Positions 59,357 through 64,000 of a stretch of 64,000 nucleotides of DNA are shown in pieces. Every line of letters starts with the position of its first letter. Position 1 is the first letter of the stretch. The notes under the pieces are model-generated. The model searched no databases, had not been told where the DNA came from, and saw only the letters and a list, made by a program, of their open reading frames with translations. Source of the stretch: Sphingomonas jeddahensis (GTDB taxonomy: Bacteria > Pseudomonadota > Alphaproteobacteria > Sphingomonadales > Sphingomonadaceae). The stretch lies in contig NZ_MPSB01000003.1 of the NCBI RefSeq assembly GCF_001981525.1, forward strand, positions 186,001 to 250,000, given 5' to 3'. The position numbers were made by a program, and so were the translations under genes.

Positions 59357-61863
59357 TGGCCGGTGATCTGCCGATCCACGCCGTTTTGCCGGACCTGCTC
59401 GGCGTGCTGCGTGCCCGCTCGTCCGCGGTGCTGGTCGCGCCCCCCGGGGCGGGCAAGACCACCGCGGTGGCGCCGGCGCTGCTCGCCGAGCCGTGGTGCA
59501 GCGGCGAGGTGCTGCTGCTGTCGCCCCGCCGGCTGGCGGCGCGCGCCGCGGCGGAGCGGATGGCGGCGCTGGCGGGGGAGCCGGTCGGGCGGACCTACGG
59601 CTACGCCACGCGGCTCGATACGAAGCGATCGGCCGATACGCGCGTCACGGTGGTGACCGAGGGGATCTTCACCGCCCGCATCCAGCGCGATCCGGAGCTG
59701 GCGGGCGTATCTGCGGTGCTGTTCGACGAAGTGCATGAGCGCAGCCTCGACGGCGATTTCGGGCTCGCGCTGGCGCTCGATGCGCAAGTGGGGCTGCGCG
59801 AGGATCTGCGGCTGGTCGCGATGTCGGCCACGCTTGATGGCGCGCGGTTTGCGGCGCTGATGGATGGCGCGCCGGTGGTGGAAAGCGAGGGGCGCAGTTG
59901 GCCGCTCGACGTGCGGCACCTCGGGCGGACGCATGATCGTATCGAGGATGCGGTCGCCTCCGCTGTGCGGCTGGCGCTCGGCGAGGCGGAGGGCGGGGTG
60001 CTCGCCTTTCTGCCCGGCGTTGCGGAGATCGAGCGGACGGCGGAGCGGCTGGAGGGGGTGCCCGGCGTCGCGCTCCACCGGCTGCACGGGAGCCTCGATC
60101 CGGCGGCGCAGCGCGCGGCGATCCGCGCTGAGCCGGGGAATGCGCGCAAACTGGTGTTGGCGACGTCGATCGCGGAGACCAGCCTGACGCTCGACGGCAT
60201 TCGCGTGGTGATCGATTCGGGGCTGGCGCGGCGGCCTAGATATGACCGCGCGGCAGGGATGACGCGGCTGGTGACCGAACGCGCTAGTCAGGCGTCGGCG
60301 ACTCAGCGCGCCGGGCGCGCGGCGCGGCAGGGGCCGGGAGTGGCGTATCGCTTGTGGGAGGAGGCGGCGACCGCCGGGCTGCCGCGCTTCGACCCGCCCG
60401 AGATCATAGAGGCGGACCTGTCCGCGCTGGTGCTGGCGAGCGCGATCTGGGGGGTGGCCGATCCGCGCGATCTGTCGTGGATCGATCCGCCGCCTGAGGC
60501 CGCGGTGAGCGAGGCACGGGCGCGGCTGGCGGCGCTGGAGGCGCTGGACCTGGATGGGCGGCCGACTGCGCATGGCCGCGCGATCGCCGCGCTGCCGATG
60601 CCGCCGCGGCTGGCGCATATGCTGGTGCGGGCGGGCGAGATCGGGCTTGGCGGTGTCGCCGCGGAAGTGGCGGTATTGCTCGGCGAGCGCGGGCTGGGCG
60701 GGAATGATGCCGACCTGGAACTGCGCGCGCGGCGCTGGCGGGGGGATCGTTCGCCCAAGGCGCAGGCGGCAAGGAAGCTGGCGGAGCGGTGGGCCAAACT
60801 CCCTCTCCCCTTCAGGGGAGAGGGCAGGGGAGAGGGGCAGTCAGGGGCGTCATCGCTCGTGACTGCCCCTCTTCCATCCCTCTCCCCGGAGAGGAGAGGG
60901 CTATCGATCGCCGTTGCGCTCGCCTTTCCGGATCGGATCGCGCGCCGGCGGGATGCAAGCGGGGAGCGTTGGGCGTCGGTTGGCGGACGCGGGTTCAAGC
61001 TCGATCCCGCGTCCACGCTCGCGCGCGAGGAATGGCTCGCGGTGGCCGAGACGCAGGGGATGGCGGCCGGTGCGCGTATCCTTTCCGCCGCGGCGATCGA
61101 CGAGGAAACGGTCGCGGCACTGTTCGGCGAGCGGATCGAGACTCGGCGGCTGGCCGAGTTCGACCCGGTGAACGGATCGGTGCGCCCGATCCGCGAGCGC
61201 CGACTTGGCGCAGTCCGACTGTCGAGCGGCCCCGACAGCAACGCCGATCCCGCGGCGATCGAAGCCGCGCTGGTCGAAGGCGTGCGCACGCATGGCCTAG
61301 GCCTGCTGCCGTGGAGCGACGGCGCGGCGGCGTTCCGACAGCGCGCAATTTACGCCGGGCTGCCGTTCGATGACGAGGCCCTTATGTCGCGGCTGGACGA
61401 CTGGCTGCCGGTGCTAGTCGCGGGGCGGCGCCGGCTCGATGCGATCCCGCCCGGCGCGCTGACGGACGCGTTGCGCAACCTGCTGTCGTGGGACGAGCTC
61501 CAACGCATCGAACGGAGCGCGCCGTCACACTTCACCAGCCCCGCCGGCAGCAGCCATGCGATCGACTATGGCGCGGAAGGCGGCCCCAAGGTCGAGCTAC
61601 GCGTGCAGGCGCTGTTCGGACTCGCCGAGCATCCGACCGTCGGCGCCGATCGCGTGCCATTGGTGTTGTCGCTCACCTCCCCGGCGGGGCGACCGATCCA
61701 GACGACGCGCGATCTGCCCGGCTTCTGGGGAGGAAGCTGGGCGGCGGTGGCGAAGGAAATGCGCGGCCGCTACCCGCGCCACCCCTGGCCTGACGATCCC
61801 GCCGGCGCATCCGCGACGCTGCGGACGAAAAATGCCGATGCAAGAGCGCGCGGATCGCGATAA
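59356..61863 (+). CDS. hrpB: ATP-dependent helicase HrpB with a repeat-encoded insert
   Basis: A 835-residue DExH helicase. Motif I is APPGAGKTT near residue 33, motif II DEVH near residue 127 (LFDEVHERSLDGDFG), motif III MSATLDG and motif VI in TQRAGRAARQGPG. The HrpB-specific C-terminal domain ends with the family block GFWGGSWAAVAKEMRGRYPRHPWP. About 34 extra residues near position 482-515 (LPLPFRGEGRGEGQ ... LSPERRG) come from an inserted palindromic repeat that keeps the frame. The role is poorly known; loss of HrpB affects RNA handling in some bacteria. Confidence 0.9.
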   Translation: MAGDLPIHAVLPDLLGVLRARSSAVLVAPPGAGKTTAVAPALLAEPWCSGEVLLLSPRRLAARAAAERMAALAGEPVGRTYGYATRLDTKRSADTRVTVVTEGIFTARIQRDPELAGVSAVLFDEVHERSLDGDFGLALALDAQVGLREDLRLVAMSATLDGARFAALMDGAPVVESEGRSWPLDVRHLGRTHDRIEDAVASAVRLALGEAEGGVLAFLPGVAEIERTAERLEGVPGVALHRLHGSLDPAAQRAAIRAEPGNARKLVLATSIAETSLTLDGIRVVIDSGLARRPRYDRAAGMTRLVTERASQASATQRAGRAARQGPGVAYRLWEEAATAGLPRFDPPEIIEADLSALVLASAIWGVADPRDLSWIDPPPEAAVSEARARLAALEALDLDGRPTAHGRAIAALPMPPRLAHMLVRAGEIGLGGVAAEVAVLLGERGLGGNDADLELRARRWRGDRSPKAQAARKLAERWAKLPLPFRGEGRGEGQSGASSLVTAPLPSLSPERRGLSIAVALAFPDRIARRRDASGERWASVGGRGFKLDPASTLAREEWLAVAETQGMAAGARILSAAAIDEETVAALFGERIETRRLAEFDPVNGSVRPIRERRLGAVRLSSGPDSNADPAAIEAALVEGVRTHGLGLLPWSDGAAAFRQRAIYAGLPFDDEALMSRLDDWLPVLVAGRRRLDAIPPGALTDALRNLLSWDELQRIERSAPSHFTSPAGSSHAIDYGAEGGPKVELRVQALFGLAEHPTVGADRVPLVLSLTSPAGRPIQTTRDLPGFWGGSWAAVAKEMRGRYPRHPWPDDPAGASATLRTKNADARARGSR
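60799..60900. repeat. Palindromic repeat block inside hrpB
   Basis: Within about 102 bp three hairpins follow one another: CCCTCTCCCCttcaGGGGAGAGGG, then GAGGGGCAGTCA / TGACTGCCCCTC with a short centre, then CCCTCTCCccgGAGAGGAGAGGG. The length is a multiple of three and the frame has no stop, so HrpB is read through it. Arms resemble the hairpin repeat at 2321. Confidence 0.85.
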
Positions 61864-61873
61864 GGACGCCGAC

Positions 61874-62155
61874 ATGTCGACCGCCCGTATCTTTCAGCGC
61901 CCGAAGAACGCCATGCAATCGGGCAAGGCTCGCACCGACCATTGGCAGCTCGAATTCGAACCCGGCGAGGCGCAGCGCCCCGATCCGCTGACCGGCTGGG
62001 CCGGCAGCGGCGACACGCGCGGCCAGATCCGCCTCGGCTTTCCGACGCTTGAGGCAGCGACCGCTTATGCCGAGCGTGAGGGGATCGCCTACACGGTGGT
62101 GTCCGCGCCGGAGAAGACGCTGAAGCTGCAAAGCTACGCGGACAATTTCAAGTAA
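61874..62155 (+). CDS. NADH dehydrogenase accessory subunit, ETC complex I (NDUFS4-like)
   Basis: A 93-residue homologue of mitochondrial NDUFS4/18 kDa subunit. MSTARIFQRPKNAMQSGKAR matches the family start. HWQLEFEP and PLTGWAGSGDTRGQIRLGFPT are diagnostic. It is an accessory subunit of alphaproteobacterial complex I. It follows hrpB by 10 bp. Its 3' end overlaps the Lrp gene on the other strand by 8 bp. Confidence 0.92.
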   Translation: MSTARIFQRPKNAMQSGKARTDHWQLEFEPGEAQRPDPLTGWAGSGDTRGQIRLGFPTLEAATAYAEREGIAYTVVSAPEKTLKLQSYADNFK

Positions 62156-62615
62156 GCGGCGCTCCGGCCGGCGGCGACCGGCGGTGTTCGGACAGGATCA
62201 CTGTCGTCTCCACGGCAGTGACGCCGTCCAGACCGCTCAGGCGATCGGCCAGCCCGGATAGTGCCTGCGGCGAATCGGCGGAGACGAGCAGGACCGCGTC
62301 GCGATCCCCTGCGATCGAGAAAATCCGCTCGATCTGCGGCCAGCCACGCAGCTGGTCGATGACGCGCGCGCAGGGTCGGACGCCGATCGACAGCGTGACG
62401 AACGCAGAGACGCGGCCGATCGTGTCCGGAGCGACGAGTGTCGCATAGCCCAGGATCACGCCGTCGCGTTCCAGCCGCGCCAGACGGGCCTGCACCGCCG
62501 TCCGAGAGAGATGGAGGTCGCGCGCGATCGCAGCCGCGGGCCGACGTGCGTCAGTGGCAAGGATCGCCACGATCCGGCGGTCGGTGTCGTCCAGCCGCTT
62601 GTCGATCCGGTTCAT
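62148..62615 (-). CDS. Lrp/AsnC-family transcriptional regulator
   Basis: A 155-residue regulator with an N-terminal winged HTH (LDDTDRRIVAILATDARRPA) and a C-terminal RAM ligand-binding domain (VSAFVTLSIGVRP ... GVTAVETTVILSEHR). Ligands are usually amino acids. It diverges from the cupin gene with an 88-bp gap and converges on the complex I subunit gene with an 8-bp overlap. The target is probably the cupin gene or itself. Confidence 0.9.
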   Translation of the reverse strand: MNRIDKRLDDTDRRIVAILATDARRPAAAIARDLHLSRTAVQARLARLERDGVILGYATLVAPDTIGRVSAFVTLSIGVRPCARVIDQLRGWPQIERIFSIAGDRDAVLLVSADSPQALSGLADRLSGLDGVTAVETTVILSEHRRSPPAGAPLT

Positions 62616-62703
62616 GCCTTCGCATCGCCGTCAATCACGGCGCTTCGCAATCTGGCCAGTGGTTCGCCTCCGCCGCATCTGTGCGCCCGGAATGGAGGTG
62701 GGA

Positions 62704-63015
62704 ATGAAACTTGTCGAGGCGCATCAGTTCACGGGGCGGCGGGCATGGGATGCCCTGCCGCTCGCCCGGATCGGCGACGTCACCGTTCGGCTGCATTGGA
62801 CGGACCAGCCCTATGTCTGGCACGTCAATGAAGGCGAGGAGATTTTCGCCGTGCTGGACGGCGTGGTGGACATGCACGTGCGCGTGGATGGCGCGGAGTG
62901 TGTCCATCGGATGGTCGCCGGTTCGATCTTCCATGCCGAGCCAGGCGACGCGCACCGGGCGGTGCCGATCGGGGCCGCGCGAATTCTGGTGGTCGAGCGG
63001 GCGGGGAGCATCTGA
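62704..63015 (+). CDS. Cupin domain-containing protein
   Basis: A single-domain cupin of 103 residues. The first cupin motif is HVNEGEEIFAVLDGVVDMHV, and the second contains GSIFHAEPGDAHRA with metal-binding histidines. GGAGGTGGGA precedes the ATG at 62704. Function not determined; small cupins act as isomerases, dioxygenase-like enzymes or sensors. It is divergent from an Lrp-type regulator. Confidence 0.85.
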   Translation: MKLVEAHQFTGRRAWDALPLARIGDVTVRLHWTDQPYVWHVNEGEEIFAVLDGVVDMHVRVDGAECVHRMVAGSIFHAEPGDAHRAVPIGAARILVVERAGSI

Positions 63016-63050
63016 GCGGCGCCGGCGGCGGGCGCCGGCGCGCCCTGCCG

Positions 63051-63959
<909 letters not shown>

Positions 63960-64000
63960 TTAGTCCTCTCGTATGGTGTAGGGATCCGCGATGCCCAGCG
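63960..64000 (-). CDS. ybeY: C-terminal end of the rRNA maturation RNase YbeY (partial)
   Basis: Only the last 12 codons and the stop are inside the window. They read LGIADPYTIRED, which agrees with the typical LGIxDPY end of YbeY, and the neighbour corC matches the common ybeY-corC order. The stop TAA abuts the corC start codon. Confidence 0.7.
   Translation of the reverse strand, partial: LGIADPYTIRED

Overview
The window is a chromosomal segment of an alphaproteobacterium, most likely a sphingomonad (Sphingomonas or a close relative). The grounds are high GC, a PmtA-type phospholipid methyltransferase, the ctaB-coxF-ctaG-ctaE-SURF1 oxidase-assembly block, an NDUFS4-like accessory complex I subunit, and dispersed palindromic repeats of kinds common in this group. 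No rRNA, prophage, IS element or CRISPR array was found. There is one tRNA (Trp, 52.4 kb).

Layout. 0-2.2 kb: end of a flagellar region (fliD-fliS). 2.4-7.2 kb: a tight leftward operon argH / small lipoprotein / lysA / siroheme synthase / zntB, divergent from a TlpA-type thioredoxin lipoprotein whose start codon overlaps that of argH. 7.7-9.7 kb: queA and exonuclease III. 9.9-13.8 kb: a lipid-linked group (pmtA, an Mpo1/DUF962-like membrane protein, a class III PLP enzyme and a full-length phosphatidylserine decarboxylase). 13.9-19.6 kb: two paralogous D-aminoacylase-type amidohydrolases flanking a BKACE (beta-keto acid cleavage) enzyme, then a nitroreductase. 19.8-23.1 kb: heme o synthase and cytochrome c oxidase assembly. 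23.2-33.3 kb: housekeeping genes (thrC, prfC, a HI0933-type flavoprotein, sppA, a TRIC channel, glpX, a CPBP protease). 33.4-34.2 kb: nusG-secE.

34.9-37.5 kb is a compact ECF41 sigma-factor module: an AhpD-like carboxymuconolactone decarboxylase, a four-helix membrane protein, an ECF41 sigma factor with its SnoaL-like extension, and an NmrA-like epimerase. Two exact TGTCACA-N16-CGTC promoters precede the two transcription units. 37.8-49.4 kb is an accessory catabolic cluster: two LysR regulators, an outer-membrane channel, a Tat-exported GMC alcohol oxidoreductase, two aldehyde dehydrogenases, an SDR, an aryl-alcohol-type dehydrogenase, a CaiB-type CoA-transferase and a CitE-like CoA lyase. 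The set reads as alcohol to aldehyde to acid to CoA ester to C-C cleavage.

49.4-52.4 kb is sparse: an erythromycin-esterase family protein, a 45-residue hydrophilic protein with a general-stress-like promoter, a TfoX-like protein and tRNA-Trp. 52.5-64 kb returns to core genes: a GGDEF-EAL protein, GST, a phosphotransferase, TetR, DUF2721, an MBL-fold hydrolase, hrpB, a complex I subunit, Lrp, a cupin, CorC and the end of ybeY.

A recurring theme is invasion by composite palindromic repeats of about 80-120 bp. They fill most of the longer intergenic gaps. In two places (the siroheme synthase gene and hrpB) they lie inside open reading frames and are translated without breaking the frame.
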